This document shows positions 9,766 through 19,117 of a stretch of 64,000 bases of DNA, piece after piece. The stretch is taken from contig NC_013790.1 in assembly GCF_000024185.1 (NCBI RefSeq), positions 1,325,501 through 1,389,500 of the forward strand, written 5' to 3'. Position 1 is the stretch's first letter; every line of letters begins with the position of its first letter. The position numbers and the translations under genes are program-made. The notes below the pieces were generated by a model, which made no database searches, was not told the origin of the DNA, and saw nothing but the letters and a program-made list of their open reading frames with translations. Origin of the DNA: Methanobrevibacter ruminantium M1. GTDB taxonomy: Archaea > Methanobacteriota > Methanobacteria > Methanobacteriales > Methanobacteriaceae.

Positions 9766-10206
9766 CTATTCTTCTTTTAATATTTTTTCAACTATCAATG
9801 TTGCAGATTCTACGAATTTTGGACAAAATTCGATAAAAAGATTATTCTCTTTAGCATAATTAACTCCTTTTTCAGTTCTTATATCACACCCTAATAATTC
9901 ATTGCAAATATAAGAACCATTTGCTCTTTCAAATTCCTCTAAAAAGTCAGTGCACTTCTTATCAGATTTCAGTTTGCTATCTCTATCTCCAAGTTCGCTC
10001 TGACCATATTTTAAACCTAAAACCATCAATGCTCCACTACAAGCTCCGCAGACTTCGCCTTTACGCATACCGCTACCAAAACAAGCGGCTATTTTTAATG
10101 CTTGTTTCTCATCAAGGCCAAATTCTTTTGAAAAACTGCAAAAAACTGATTGGGCACAATTAAATTTAGCTTCAAATAATTCTAATGACTTTTCAACATG
10201 TGACAT
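9766..10206 (-). CDS. C_GCAxxG_C_C family redox-type protein
   Basis: A 146-residue protein with the cysteine pattern of the C_GCAxxG_C_C family: 'FNCAQSVFCSFSKEFG' (residue 15 on), 'AACFGSGMRKGEVCGACSGAL' and later cysteines in 'CTDFLEEF', 'ICNELLGCDIR' and 'FCPKFV'. Such proteins are thought to be redox-active or metal-binding; the exact role is unknown. GAGGGA lies before the ATG. Monocistronic, convergent with the TPR gene. Confidence 0.85.
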   Translation of the reverse strand: MSHVEKSLELFEAKFNCAQSVFCSFSKEFGLDEKQALKIAACFGSGMRKGEVCGACSGALMVLGLKYGQSELGDRDSKLKSDKKCTDFLEEFERANGSYICNELLGCDIRTEKGVNYAKENNLFIEFCPKFVESATLIVEKILKEE

Positions 10207-10652
10207 AAAAATCCCTCGAATTTTATTTTTTTAATTATTTATTTAGATTTTATATTATTTAATTTTTAATAAATCTTATTTTATCAGTTATTTTGTTAAA
10301 AATTAATATTTGCTTAAAATTAAGAATTTTGCTTAAATTTTTTCAATATTTGAGATTTTATTCAATAGATTTAAATATAGTATTAACTCATATTATTATT
10401 ATAATATAATATAAACTAAGATTTTTAATATTTGCTCAAAAATGGGTCAAATATCTTATTAAAATAATGAATTAAATTCCAGAAGATTTTTTCAATGAAA
10501 TTTATGGAATTAATGCTTGCAAATTTTAATATAGTAAAATCAAATGAAAAAATATTTAATTTATAACCATAAATTATTAAAATGATAAAAATATTTAATT
10601 TATAAATAAATTATTAAACTGATAAAAAATACAAATATCTAAAGAACTTTTA
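10207..10652. other. Divergent spacer between the redox protein and the NYN protein
   Basis: A very A/T-rich spacer of 446 bp. It holds two partly repeated stretches of AAATATTTAATTTATAA (about 10550 and 10585) and TATA-like runs near 10375-10410. No coding signal was seen on either strand. Confidence 0.5.
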
Positions 10653-10664
10653 ATGGGTGATAGT

Positions 10665-11732
10665 TTGAAAGTTATTATAGATGCAGCTAATGTGGCTCAT
10701 TATCAAAAAGGGGAAAATTCAAAGGCTAAATTAAAGAACATTACCTTGGCTGTTAAGGCATTGGAACAGGGGCATCATGATTTTTTAATTATAGCAGATG
10801 CATCATTGCGTCATAATATTGATGATAAGGACACTTTTGTAAGGCTTGTTGAAGATGGAATCATCGATGAGGTTCCTATCGGAAATGTGGCAGATCACTA
10901 TATCCTTGACTTGGCTTATGATGAAAATGCAAAGATTCTATCCAACGATAAGTTTAGGGACTTCATGTCTGAATTTCCAGATATCAACAGCATGAGGATT
11001 CCTTTTTCAATAAAGGACAATGAGTTAATATTAGGTAAGACAAAGAAACCTAAGAAGGTTAAAAATCTCTTGCAGAACATCTGTGATGAAATCTTAAATG
11101 AGCTTGAGCGCAAGCGTTGGGTTGTTTATAAGGGAAAGGAGACAACTAAGTTCACACCTTTGAATGTTGCAAAACAAGCCATTTTGATTTTAGACCAATC
11201 TGAAAGGGATGATATGTCCTCTAAAATCGAAGGAATATTTTCAAAGCTTCCTATGTTTGACAAGGTCATGGAAATGGTTGATGACGTAGAGACCTCTGTC
11301 CCTTATGTTATTTTTGTTCTTGTCCATCCTAAGGATTATAAGGCTGCAGTAAAGGATGCAGGTAATATTTCAGTCACTGTGGCAGATAGGTTAAGATTGG
11401 TTCATAAGCCTTTGATTGCAGTTAGAAATGACCTCTTTATTAAGCCAGGATATTTCGGATTGAATATTGTCCTTACAGATGAGGTGGAAGATATTCCTCC
11501 ATTCAATATTGAGATTCAGACAAACACCTATGATGAGGTATTTATCAAGAAGAATTCCAGAAATATAGCAAGTACAATTGCTGGCAGATTAGGTTCCTGG
11601 AAGTTTCCATTTGTTTCAGTTAAGCCTAATATGATTTTGGAAAAACCTGGTGAGTTTGAAATCTATTTAGAGAAGAATTCTAAAAAGAAAAAGAAAGATA
11701 AATCTAAAGATAAGGATAAGAAGAAAAAATAG
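10665..11732 (+). CDS. NYN-domain (Zc3h12a/PIN-like) ribonuclease-like protein
   Basis: The N-terminus 'KVIIDAANVAHYQKG' with later 'DFLIIADASLRHNID' and 'ADHYILDLAYDENAKILSNDKF' shows the acidic residues and order of a NYN/PIN-fold nuclease. Residues 130-330 form a separate domain of unknown type, and the tail is a run of Lys/Asp that may touch nucleic acid. I favour the TTG at 10665, giving MKVIIDAANV, because GGTGATA lies just before it; the ATG at 10653 overlaps that site. RNA cleavage is inferred from the fold and not proven. Confidence 0.7.
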   Translation: MKVIIDAANVAHYQKGENSKAKLKNITLAVKALEQGHHDFLIIADASLRHNIDDKDTFVRLVEDGIIDEVPIGNVADHYILDLAYDENAKILSNDKFRDFMSEFPDINSMRIPFSIKDNELILGKTKKPKKVKNLLQNICDEILNELERKRWVVYKGKETTKFTPLNVAKQAILILDQSERDDMSSKIEGIFSKLPMFDKVMEMVDDVETSVPYVIFVLVHPKDYKAAVKDAGNISVTVADRLRLVHKPLIAVRNDLFIKPGYFGLNIVLTDEVEDIPPFNIEIQTNTYDEVFIKKNSRNIASTIAGRLGSWKFPFVSVKPNMILEKPGEFEIYLEKNSKKKKKDKSKDKDKKKK

Positions 11733-11990
11733 TTCCTTATTGGGAAGATAGTTAGAAAAGAATTCTTTAAAAATATCTTTTTAGGAAATAAATATTTTAA
11801 TTATTTTTTAATTAATCTATTTATTCTATATTTTATTAATTTTATTTTAAATCATATTTATAAACAAGGAATGTTAATTTATATCATTTAAATAAGACAT
11901 TTAAATAAGAAAAATTTGTTTAAATCATTTAATTTATCAGAAATTAATTTATATCTAATCATTTACTTATAACTGGAAGGAGGTTAGAAA

Positions 11991-13193
11991 ATGGCTAATA
12001 ATAGTGTATTAAGACGTATTGTTTCTCTAATTACCAAGCATAACATACTTAGTATAGGAACTAAGTATTTTCCTACTACAGAGCTTGAAACAGAGTATGT
12101 AGATATGTTCAATTATACTCAAACAATGCTTATGGAAATCGATAAAGCGAATATTACTACAGAAAGTATCTTCACTAATCTAGTTAGAGATGTTGGCCGT
12201 GAAAATATTCCAGAAAATCATAGCTTTTATGAATTGCTTCCCGCTCAAAACAAGATAGATGAATATGCCTTAGTAAGCAAGATCATCATGGGAAGTGACA
12301 GATACATGTATGTTGAGCTTTCAGAGCCTTCCTATATCATAGATTACTTCACAGACATTATCTTAAGGGAAAATGGGGAGATTATTGAAAGAAGCGAAAC
12401 AGAGATTGTTTCAAGATTGATGTCTAAAAACGATGCAATAAGAATAGCCATCAAGCTTGTAGGGATTGGATTGGATAATAACATTCGTGTAAGGGCAGCA
12501 GCAGGAATGACTGGCGCTGCAGCCATTGAAAGATCAATCAAGTTCAATAAGGAAGTTGGAGATGTTCCAGGTGTGGCATTCACCAAATTAGGAGGGGAAT
12601 ATGCCCTTGTTTTAGACACTCCATTTAAATTGGGACAATCTGAACATGCAGAATATCAGCATTATCTATTCATTGACATAGTGGATTCCACTAATTTCAT
12701 ATCAAAGCATGGTAAAAACAAGCTTGTAGAGCTTATGACCAGCGTCAAGGAGTTTATGGAAAACTGTGAAGGTCATATTGAAGGCTACCGTGAAGGTGGA
12801 GATGACCTTATTGCTCGTTTCCCAAGTAAGGGAGTGGCAATTCGTGCAGGCCTTGACTGTGCATGGTTCATTCTAAATAATGGCGCAAAGGTCAAGATAG
12901 GTATTGGAAGAAGCAGAAGAGAGGCAGGAGAACGTGCAAACATTGCAGAGGGTATTAAAGGATTTGGGGCATTGACTCTAATCGTATTTGATTTGGCAAA
13001 CGGATTGTATGCATATTATGTTCCATCAGACTTTTCAAGAACCTTGTGTGAGCTTTTCACTACCAAGAAAGGCAAGTTGGTAACTGCATTCCTGTTGGTA
13101 TTTATTTTATGCTATTTATTGGCTGTTTTAGGCTTTGGCCTTTATGGAATTTTGGTATTTATTATTGTAGTGGCTTATTATACTTTAAAGTAG
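11991..13193 (+). CDS. Class III cyclase-fold protein with C-terminal membrane hairpin
   Basis: Residues about 225-350 look like a class III nucleotidyl cyclase domain: 'LFIDIVDSTNF' carries the metal-binding Asp and the D-x-x-S/T pattern, and 'GGDDLIARFPS' matches the G-D-(D/E) turn before a late 'KVKIGIGRSRREAGERANIAEG' strand-helix. Residues 1-220 form an unassigned, Gly/Ala-containing domain, and about 360-398 form two membrane segments. It may make or bind a nucleotide signal, but the substrate-specifying residues cannot be judged by eye. GGAAGGAGG lies before the ATG. Confidence 0.55.
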   Translation: MANNSVLRRIVSLITKHNILSIGTKYFPTTELETEYVDMFNYTQTMLMEIDKANITTESIFTNLVRDVGRENIPENHSFYELLPAQNKIDEYALVSKIIMGSDRYMYVELSEPSYIIDYFTDIILRENGEIIERSETEIVSRLMSKNDAIRIAIKLVGIGLDNNIRVRAAAGMTGAAAIERSIKFNKEVGDVPGVAFTKLGGEYALVLDTPFKLGQSEHAEYQHYLFIDIVDSTNFISKHGKNKLVELMTSVKEFMENCEGHIEGYREGGDDLIARFPSKGVAIRAGLDCAWFILNNGAKVKIGIGRSRREAGERANIAEGIKGFGALTLIVFDLANGLYAYYVPSDFSRTLCELFTTKKGKLVTAFLLVFILCYLLAVLGFGLYGILVFIIVVAYYTLK

Positions 13194-13374
13194 TTTGATT
13201 TTTTTTAATAAATGATTTTAGATTATGCTTAATTTAAAATGGGGTTTTATTTAATTTAGAATGGCTTTTTAGTTTAATAAGATAAATTTTAGGGTTTATT
13301 TAATTTAGAATAGACTTTAGATAGATTTAGTGATTAATTTTATAATTAATTTAAGAAATTGGATTGGTGAATTT

Positions 13375-13680
13375 ATGGCAAATGAAGGTGGAGGACATTT
13401 AAAGACTATTTTGATGATTATAATCTTAATAGCTTTTATTTGTGGTCTTGCATTAGGAGTTTCAGTTATAATGGGAGGGGATGATAACTCTCAAACTGAA
13501 TCTGAAGGTGTGCACTATGTTAATGTGACAAAAAACATTACTGAATATAATGAAAGCGGGAATCTTATTGAAACCGAAGATGGCACACATATAGAATTTT
13601 CTTCTTACAGCGACAATGTAACTGAAGGAGAAAACGTTACAGCCTATAATTCTTCAACAGATGCAGGGAATTTGTTTTAA
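13375..13680 (+). CDS. Small membrane-anchored protein, unknown
   Basis: A 101-residue protein with one membrane segment (about residues 11-33, 'LMIIILIAFICGLALG') and an acidic, Asn/Thr-rich outer part with N-glycosylation-like sites (NVT, NIT, NES). It resembles secreted tails common in this genus, with no known family. The start is the ATG at 13375 with GGTGA 6 nt upstream; the upstream in-frame ATG at 13330 lacks a site. It follows the cyclase-fold gene by 180 bp. Confidence 0.55.
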   Translation: MANEGGGHLKTILMIIILIAFICGLALGVSVIMGGDDNSQTESEGVHYVNVTKNITEYNESGNLIETEDGTHIEFSSYSDNVTEGENVTAYNSSTDAGNLF

Positions 13681-13696
13681 ATCCTTGCGTTTATTT

Positions 13697-13823
13697 TATT
13701 TTAAATTTTAAACCTATTTAATATATTAAATGATTTGTTTTAAATTTTAAATCTATTTAATTTCTTAAATATCATTTATTTTAAATTTTAAATCTATTTT
13801 ATTTCTTAAATATCATTTGTTTT
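13697..13823. repeat. Three degenerate ~40-bp tandem repeats
   Basis: The string TTTTAAATTTTAAA(T/C)CTATTT begins three units about 40 bp apart (near 13699, 13738 and 13779), each ending around TTAAATATCATTT. It lies in the spacer before argJ. Confidence 0.65.
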
Positions 13824-13973
13824 AATTTTATTATTCATTCATTTGATTATTTATTTTTAATATATTTTTTAATTTGATTTTTAAGACTTTTTACTATTTT
13901 AAAAAATAATTTTTTAGCTCCTAGAGGGAAGATATCATGGTCTAATATTAAAGGTTATTTGAAGGGAGGAAAT

Positions 13974-15167
13974 ATGTGCCTGGTTAATGGAGTTAGGGCT
14001 GCAGGTAGCCGCCAAGGCAAATACGGCCTAGCAGTTATAGAATCTAAAGACAGCAATGCCTCTGCCGTATTTACATCAAATAAGGTAGTGGCAGCTCCAG
14101 TTATTCATACAAAGGAAATGATTAAAGGCGGTAAAATATCTTTAGTCGTTGCAAACAGTGGAAATGCAAACTGCTTTACTGGTGAGGATGGAATAGTTGA
14201 CTGTGATAAGACAATTGATTTTGCGTCAGGTATCACTGGAATCTCAAGATCTGAGATTGCAACAGCATCTACCGGTGTTATTGGTCGTAAGATGCCTATG
14301 GATATTATATTGCCATTGGTGGAAGAGTCCATTTCTAAATTAGAGCATTCAAATGAAGCATCTACAGATGCTGCAAAATCATTAATGACAACTGACACCT
14401 ATCATAAGCAATTTGCTGTAGAGACAAGTATTGATGGGAAAAAGGTCACAATTGGTGGTGTAACCAAAGGAGTGGGCATGATTGCACCTAATATGGGAAC
14501 CATGCTTTGTTTCTTGGCTACTGACGCTTCAATATCTGCTGAATATATCAATAAGGCCTTAAAAACAGCAGTTAATAAAAGCTTTAACATGATTGTAGTT
14601 GATGGTGATGAAAGTACCAACGACACAGCTATCCTGATGGCAAACGGCAAATCAGGTGTTGAAGTTGTAAATGATGGCGAGATTAACCCTGATTTCCAGG
14701 AAGCATTAGACTTCATCTGCATTAGCTTAGCTAAAATGATGGCTCGTGACGGCGAAGGAGCCACCAAGTTTATCGAATGTAAGGTGAATGGGGCTAAGGA
14801 TGAAAATGATGCCATTTTAGCTTCTAAATCAGTCATAAGTTCTTCTCTTGTTAAGTCAGCTATTTTTGGCGGAGACCCTAATTGGGGAAGGATAGTTGCA
14901 GCAGTGGGATATTCCGGCTGTGAAATGGACCAGAATATGATAACTGTGATTATAAGTGATGACAATGGAAAAGAAGCCATTTTGGTAGATAAAGGTAAAA
15001 TCCTTGCATTTGAAGGTACCCCTAACCTTGACTTGGCAGAAAAAATCATGCAGGAGAAAAATATAAACATACTTGTTGATTTATATCAAGGGGACGCATC
15101 TGCAACCGCTTGGGGCTGTGATCTTACCTATGATTATGTTAAAATAAATGCAGAGTACACTACTTAA
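13974..15167 (+). CDS. argJ: Glutamate N-acetyltransferase / ornithine acetyltransferase
   Basis: ArgJ moves the acetyl group from N-acetylornithine to glutamate in the cyclic arginine pathway. The protein has 'GVRAAGSRQGKYGLAVI', 'ANSGNANCFTG' and the self-cleavage site 'GVGMIAPNMGTMLCF', in which the Thr at about residue 176 is the expected nucleophile that splits the chain; here Gly precedes it, where many members have Ala. It ends with 'DWGRIVAAVGYSG'-like and 'ATAWGCDLTYDYVKINA' motifs. The ATG at 13974 has GGGAGGA upstream, so the in-frame TTG at 13959 is not used. argB is 7 kb away. Confidence 0.94.
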   Translation: MCLVNGVRAAGSRQGKYGLAVIESKDSNASAVFTSNKVVAAPVIHTKEMIKGGKISLVVANSGNANCFTGEDGIVDCDKTIDFASGITGISRSEIATASTGVIGRKMPMDIILPLVEESISKLEHSNEASTDAAKSLMTTDTYHKQFAVETSIDGKKVTIGGVTKGVGMIAPNMGTMLCFLATDASISAEYINKALKTAVNKSFNMIVVDGDESTNDTAILMANGKSGVEVVNDGEINPDFQEALDFICISLAKMMARDGEGATKFIECKVNGAKDENDAILASKSVISSSLVKSAIFGGDPNWGRIVAAVGYSGCEMDQNMITVIISDDNGKEAILVDKGKILAFEGTPNLDLAEKIMQEKNINILVDLYQGDASATAWGCDLTYDYVKINAEYTT

Positions 15168-15538
15168 TCTGATTTATTTTTTCTTTTTTTTTATTTTTTA
15201 ATCAATTTTGATTAATTTTTATTATATCCTTTTTTTATCAATTTTGACTAATTTTTATCATATCCTTTATCAAAAATATTGGCTTTTTATTGAAATTTCT
15301 TTTTCAAGTCCAAAAGATTGCTTAAATAGGGAAAAGATTTATAAAGGTTAAAAATAAATATATTATTAAGTTATTTTATTTAGTGTTGTTTATAAAAAAT
15401 TAATGGATTCTATTAATTTTTTTTATTAAAAACTAATAATAATTTAATTTGAGATTTAAATATTTTTAATCAGACGATTAAAAGTTTTAAGTTTAAATTT
15501 ATGCTTATTAATTAATACAACTAAAAAGGAGGATTATC
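15168..15538 (+). promoter_or_regulatory. Spacer with TATA-like boxes before the 34-residue gene
   Basis: After T-rich DNA, GAAAAGATTTATAAAGG (about 15331) is a good archaeal BRE/TATA match, and GAGATTTAAATATT (about 15451) is a second. The nearer box would give a leader of roughly 60 nt before the AAGGAGG of the small gene at 15539. Nothing else is seen in this 371-bp spacer. Confidence 0.45.
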
Positions 15539-15643
15539 ATGGCTAAAGTTAAAGGTACTAACAAAAGAACCAGACCTAAAAGATCTTACAAAAAACCTGG
15601 TAGTAAAAAAGGAAGAGGAGTTAGACAAACCTGGAAAAAATAA
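15539..15643 (+). CDS. Small highly basic protein, 34 residues
   Basis: Reads MAKVKGTNKRTRPKRSYKKP and then GSKKGRGVRQTWKK before TAA. AAAAAGGAGG lies 6 nt before the ATG, the strongest ribosome site in the window, and a TATA-like box lies upstream. Nearly half the residues are Lys or Arg and none is acidic, like a small ribosomal or other RNA-binding protein. I do not recognise the family. The strong initiation site and clean reading frame argue that it is real and highly expressed. Confidence 0.7.
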   Translation: MAKVKGTNKRTRPKRSYKKPGSKKGRGVRQTWKK

Positions 15644-15777
15644 TTTTCCAGTTTAACTGTTTTCCTTATTTTTATTTAAATCTATAAGATTTCATCTATT
15701 TTTATTCTATTTAGTAAATTATACTATATACTTTTTTTTAAAAATTTTTTTAATTAAATTAATTAGGAGGTTTTATT

Positions 15778-16592
15778 TTGACTGAAGATGATAAAAATCC
15801 AAAAGAAAAATCAAAAAACCTTCTAAAAAGTTACTTTATATTTTAATCATACTTATTGTTATTCTTGCTGAGTGCTTTATCATCTACTATGACTATACTA
15901 GGAATGCCGATGACAATCTAATCACTGATGTTGGCCAGCAGATTCCATTTGTGAATGATTACTTAAACAATTCCGATACTAATGACGCTCTTGTAAAATT
16001 GCCTGCAAAGCAAATAGGAAAGAATGAGATTGGAACTGTGTCAATAGAAGGTCCTTATGGAAATACAAGCTCTCCTGTTAAAGTGGCATATATTCTAGGG
16101 CAGCATCCAAGGGAATTCAGCGCTCATGATGCAATTTATTACGCTTTACAAAACAACTCAAATGAACTTAATTATTCATATTATGTTTATAGAATCAATG
16201 TAACCAATGAAACAGCCGACTTTGAGCAGAGCAGGATGAATGGTCAATTGTTGGCTCAGGAGTTTGTAGTAAACGATTCAATTAACAAGAGCTATGACCT
16301 GGTTATTGACATTCACTCTTCAAATGGAGGATATATACAGGACCCTTATATATTCGCTCCTGTCTCTAGCGATCTTTTAGCATATGATGCTGCAAATAAC
16401 ATTACAAAGGCATTGCCTTATGTTACTTATTATGAGCCTGCTAGCTATACAAGTCCACAGTATTCTACAATTCCTCTTGAAGAGGGTGGAATTGCCTCTA
16501 TCATATTTGAAATGAGAGGAAATCCGGACAATAGTTTAGAGCATCAGGCTGATGACTTTGTTAAGGCAGTGGATAAATTGGTTTTAAATTAG
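15778..16592 (+). CDS. Membrane-anchored M14-like metallopeptidase, frameshifted
   Basis: A TTG start with AGGAGG begins MTEDDKNPKEKSK, but the frame then stops. Adding one A to the six-A run at 15813-15818 restores one protein: a Lys-rich tip, a membrane segment (LIILIVILAECFIIYY) and an outer domain of about 215 residues. That domain has 'GQHPREF' (H-x-x-E), 'DLVIDIHSSNG' and 'IIFEMRGN', the order of zinc ligands and catalytic Glu in M14 carboxypeptidase/AstE-type enzymes. A role in trimming cell-wall peptides is only a guess. The intact downstream part is open from 15951. Confidence 0.6.
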
Positions 16593-16842
16593 TTTAATTG
16601 GTTTTATATAATTTTTAACCATTTTTTATGCTTTAATTTTTTTTTATTATTTTTGCTATTTTTAATTTATTTTACTTATTTTTATTTATTTTATCTTTTT
16701 TCACTTATTTTTAGTTATTTTTAGTATTTTTTAGTTATTTTTTCTTATTTAACTTATTTTATCCTCTTTTAACTTTTTTGATTATTCAGTTCTTTATTTA
16801 ATTTATTCGTTATTATGTGAATTATAATTTATTTTATAAAAA

Positions 16843-16866
16843 AAGCGGAGATTACTCTCCGCTGTT
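16843..16866. terminator. Perfect 8-bp GC-rich terminator hairpin
   Basis: AGCGGAGA-TTAC-TCTCCGCT is flanked by seven A residues on the left and a T-run on the right, so it can end transcription from either side. It lies between the peptidase gene and the RNA ligase gene, which converge. The rest of this 379-bp spacer is T-rich with repeated TTATTTTTAG-like stretches. Confidence 0.8.
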
Positions 16867-16971
16867 TTTATTATAAATTGATGTTTCTGCTTATTTAAAA
16901 GATATCTATTTTAATTAATGTTTTTTTTAGCTATTTTAAATAGTGTTTTTTACTTATCTAAATAAGCGTTT

Positions 16972-18156
16972 TTATTCACCAATCTTTAATAAGTACTTTC
17001 TAGACACGTTCTTGAAACTGAAGTTAGGATCAGTTGTCTTGTAGTAAACGAATCCTTCTCTTCTGCATTTCTTCTGTCCTTCACAAACCTCAGGGTCGTA
17101 GAACCCATCTGCAGTTAGCTTGAATTCTTCAAAGTCATCTGGAAGGATGTATTCTTCCTCATCAATAGGAACTGATTCTATTTCGTATTCGTCCCATAGC
17201 TCTTTAGCTTCACGGATGTCAAACATGCCCTTTTCGCTGTCAATCATATGGAAACAGAATAAATGGTTTTCGCTTAGCTTATGAGGGTTGTTTTGAATAC
17301 TTGGTCCGCAGACTTCTCCTTGCCATGCTACATAAGAGCAGTCCTTATGCTTTTCAAGATAATCCTTAAGCTTGTTTTCAATGTCGTATTTAACTGCAAC
17401 ATCCCAAAAGTCAGTGTTTTCATCCTCAAAGACTCTTAAGTTACGTGAGCATACGTAAAACTCGTATTCCCTTTTTCCAAGTCTGCTGTTTGTAAGCTCA
17501 AGAATGAATGTTCCAGATGATCCTTCACATTTTTGTGTACGGATGAATGGAGTCTTGTCCTTTAGGACATCAGGCATGTTTTCGCAACGTTCTTGGTCGG
17601 TTTTGTGAACGTATTCAAACTTCTTAGGGAAGCTTTTGGAACCGTCCTTCTCATTACCGAAGATGAAAAACATTAGTCTCTTACCCCATTCTCTTTTCAT
17701 AAGCCATTTGGCCCAAGGCTTTCTGAATAATGCCTTTCTGCGTCTAGCCATCTCTTCGTATTTGTTTGGACCATCGCTTTTACGCTTGATGTCCTTGGGG
17801 TTGGAGTAGGTAATCTCAAGAAGCTCTGTTACATCTGTTCCCACTTTTTTAGGGATTTCCACATCAAACTTGTCAAGAGGTAATGCAAGACCTTGAGAGA
17901 TAACCTTGAACTTTCCAAGTCTCATTGTCTTGATTTTGAATTTTTTAGCTCTAAGGAACTCGGACCATTCCTTTTCAGGTACCTTTGAATCGATTTCAAT
18001 GTATACGCAATGGTCACCTTCCTTAAATTCACCAATCTTTGCAATGCATGTCCATCCAAGGACTCCGATAAGCCCAATATTGTCTGCTCCTTCAATTGGC
18101 TTAATCCAAGCTACTTTCTCTACATGTGCTAAGGAACGTTTTCCATTGATAATCAT
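16972..18156 (-). CDS. RNA ligase, Deinococcus Rnl-type (OB fold plus nucleotidyltransferase)
   Basis: Joins RNA ends through an enzyme-AMP step. The N-terminal part (to about residue 120) looks like an OB domain. The ligase core follows: motif I 'QKCEGSSG' with the adenylated Lys near residue 209, 'FYVCSRN' (motif III), 'VAWQGEVCGPSIQ' (IIIa), 'REGFVYYK' (IV) and 'FSFKNVSRKYLLK' (V). This layout is that of the DraRnl/Rnl5 group and not T4 Rnl1. I chose the ATG at 18156, 6 nt after GGTGAG; the in-frame GTG at 18165 lies inside that site. Its cellular substrate is unknown. Confidence 0.8.
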   Translation of the reverse strand: MIINGKRSLAHVEKVAWIKPIEGADNIGLIGVLGWTCIAKIGEFKEGDHCVYIEIDSKVPEKEWSEFLRAKKFKIKTMRLGKFKVISQGLALPLDKFDVEIPKKVGTDVTELLEITYSNPKDIKRKSDGPNKYEEMARRRKALFRKPWAKWLMKREWGKRLMFFIFGNEKDGSKSFPKKFEYVHKTDQERCENMPDVLKDKTPFIRTQKCEGSSGTFILELTNSRLGKREYEFYVCSRNLRVFEDENTDFWDVAVKYDIENKLKDYLEKHKDCSYVAWQGEVCGPSIQNNPHKLSENHLFCFHMIDSEKGMFDIREAKELWDEYEIESVPIDEEEYILPDDFEEFKLTADGFYDPEVCEGQKKCRREGFVYYKTTDPNFSFKNVSRKYLLKIGE

Positions 18157-18255
18157 TTTTCTCACCTTCTACTTTTTTTTAATCTTAGTTTATTTTAAAA
18201 GCATATAAATGGTCTAAAGCTTTTCCTTTATGGAAGGCTTTTGCAAAATTTATAA

Positions 18256-18321
18256 TTAAATTGCTTTTATTGAATTATTAAATTGTTTGCTTTGAATTAT
18301 TGTATTGCTTGATTGAATTAT
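18256..18321. repeat. Three-copy 22-bp tandem repeat
   Basis: AAATTGCTTTTATTGAATTATT, about 22 bp per unit, is repeated three times with small changes upstream of the RNA ligase gene. This unit differs in period from the 19-bp family. The rest of the 349-bp divergent spacer contains TATA-like runs (about 18370-18400). Confidence 0.65.
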
Positions 18322-18505
18322 TTTTTGTCTTTTCCATTTTTGAATAATGATCATTTTTCGTTATGAAAACTATTATATATCAGTTAAAATAAATGTATAT
18401 TTGGTGATTTAATAATCTAAATTATATTTTGCTTATTAAATTTAATCGATGTTAAATTATTTTATAGTTTGGTAATTAAACTACTCATTTAATTGGAGGA
18501 ATATT

Positions 18506-19117
18506 ATGGGAAATAAAACTGGACTTTTACCTGCTAATGGACATCGCATTCAGGGTAGGTCAAGCGAGTCATTTTTAGACGCTCGTGAAATTATTATGGA
18601 ACTTGGACTTGAAGGAAATGAAGTTTTTATGGATGCAGGATGTGGAGACGGACATGCTGCAATAGAAGCTGTAGATATTTTGGATGATGATGCAACAATC
18701 TATGCAGTTGACATTTATGAACCGTCTATTGAAGACCTTCAGAAATTTGCAGTTGAAAAGGGTTATGATAATCTAATTCCTATATGTGCAGATATTCCTG
18801 ATTATATTGATATTGATGATGATACTGTGGATATGATATTGCTTATTAATGTATGGCATGGATTCAAGGCAACCAGGAGAATGGATGAGGCTATTGAAGA
18901 GCTTAAGAGAATCTTAAAGCCTGGAGGCAAGATTGCAATCATGGACTATAAGAAGCAGGAAGCTAAACATGGTCCTCCTATAACTGTAAGAAGCAGTCCA
19001 GAAGATCTTGAAGAGGTCTTTAAAGAACATGGCATGTGTTTGTTCTCTTTAAATCCAGATACTGGAGAGGACATTCCTCAAGGCAAGTCACATTATTTGA
19101 TTATATTTCAAAAATAG
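18506..19117 (+). CDS. Class I SAM-dependent methyltransferase
   Basis: A 203-residue UbiE-like methyltransferase: motif I 'VFMDAGCGDGHAA' (about residue 41), an acidic strand end 'AVDIYE', 'IPICADIPDY', 'LLINVWHGF' and 'LKPGGKIAIMDYKK'. The substrate cannot be told; such enzymes act on metals, small molecules or cofactors. AATTGGAGGAATATT precedes the ATG. It appears monocistronic. Confidence 0.8.
   Translation: MGNKTGLLPANGHRIQGRSSESFLDAREIIMELGLEGNEVFMDAGCGDGHAAIEAVDILDDDATIYAVDIYEPSIEDLQKFAVEKGYDNLIPICADIPDYIDIDDDTVDMILLINVWHGFKATRRMDEAIEELKRILKPGGKIAIMDYKKQEAKHGPPITVRSSPEDLEEVFKEHGMCLFSLNPDTGEDIPQGKSHYLIIFQK

Noticed and set aside
14402-15070. Long open frame on the minus strand (222 codons) across argJ
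   Set aside because: It lies wholly opposite argJ, has hydrophobic shadow-like composition and no ribosome site; argJ explains the region.
15778-15830. Programmed -1 or +1 frameshifting at the A-run
   Set aside because: No stimulatory hairpin or slippery heptamer context is clear, and several unrelated genes show the same kind of run change, so error or slippage is simpler.
18163-18165. GTG as the RNA ligase start
   Set aside because: It lies inside the GGTGAG ribosome site; the ATG 9 nt later is a better start.
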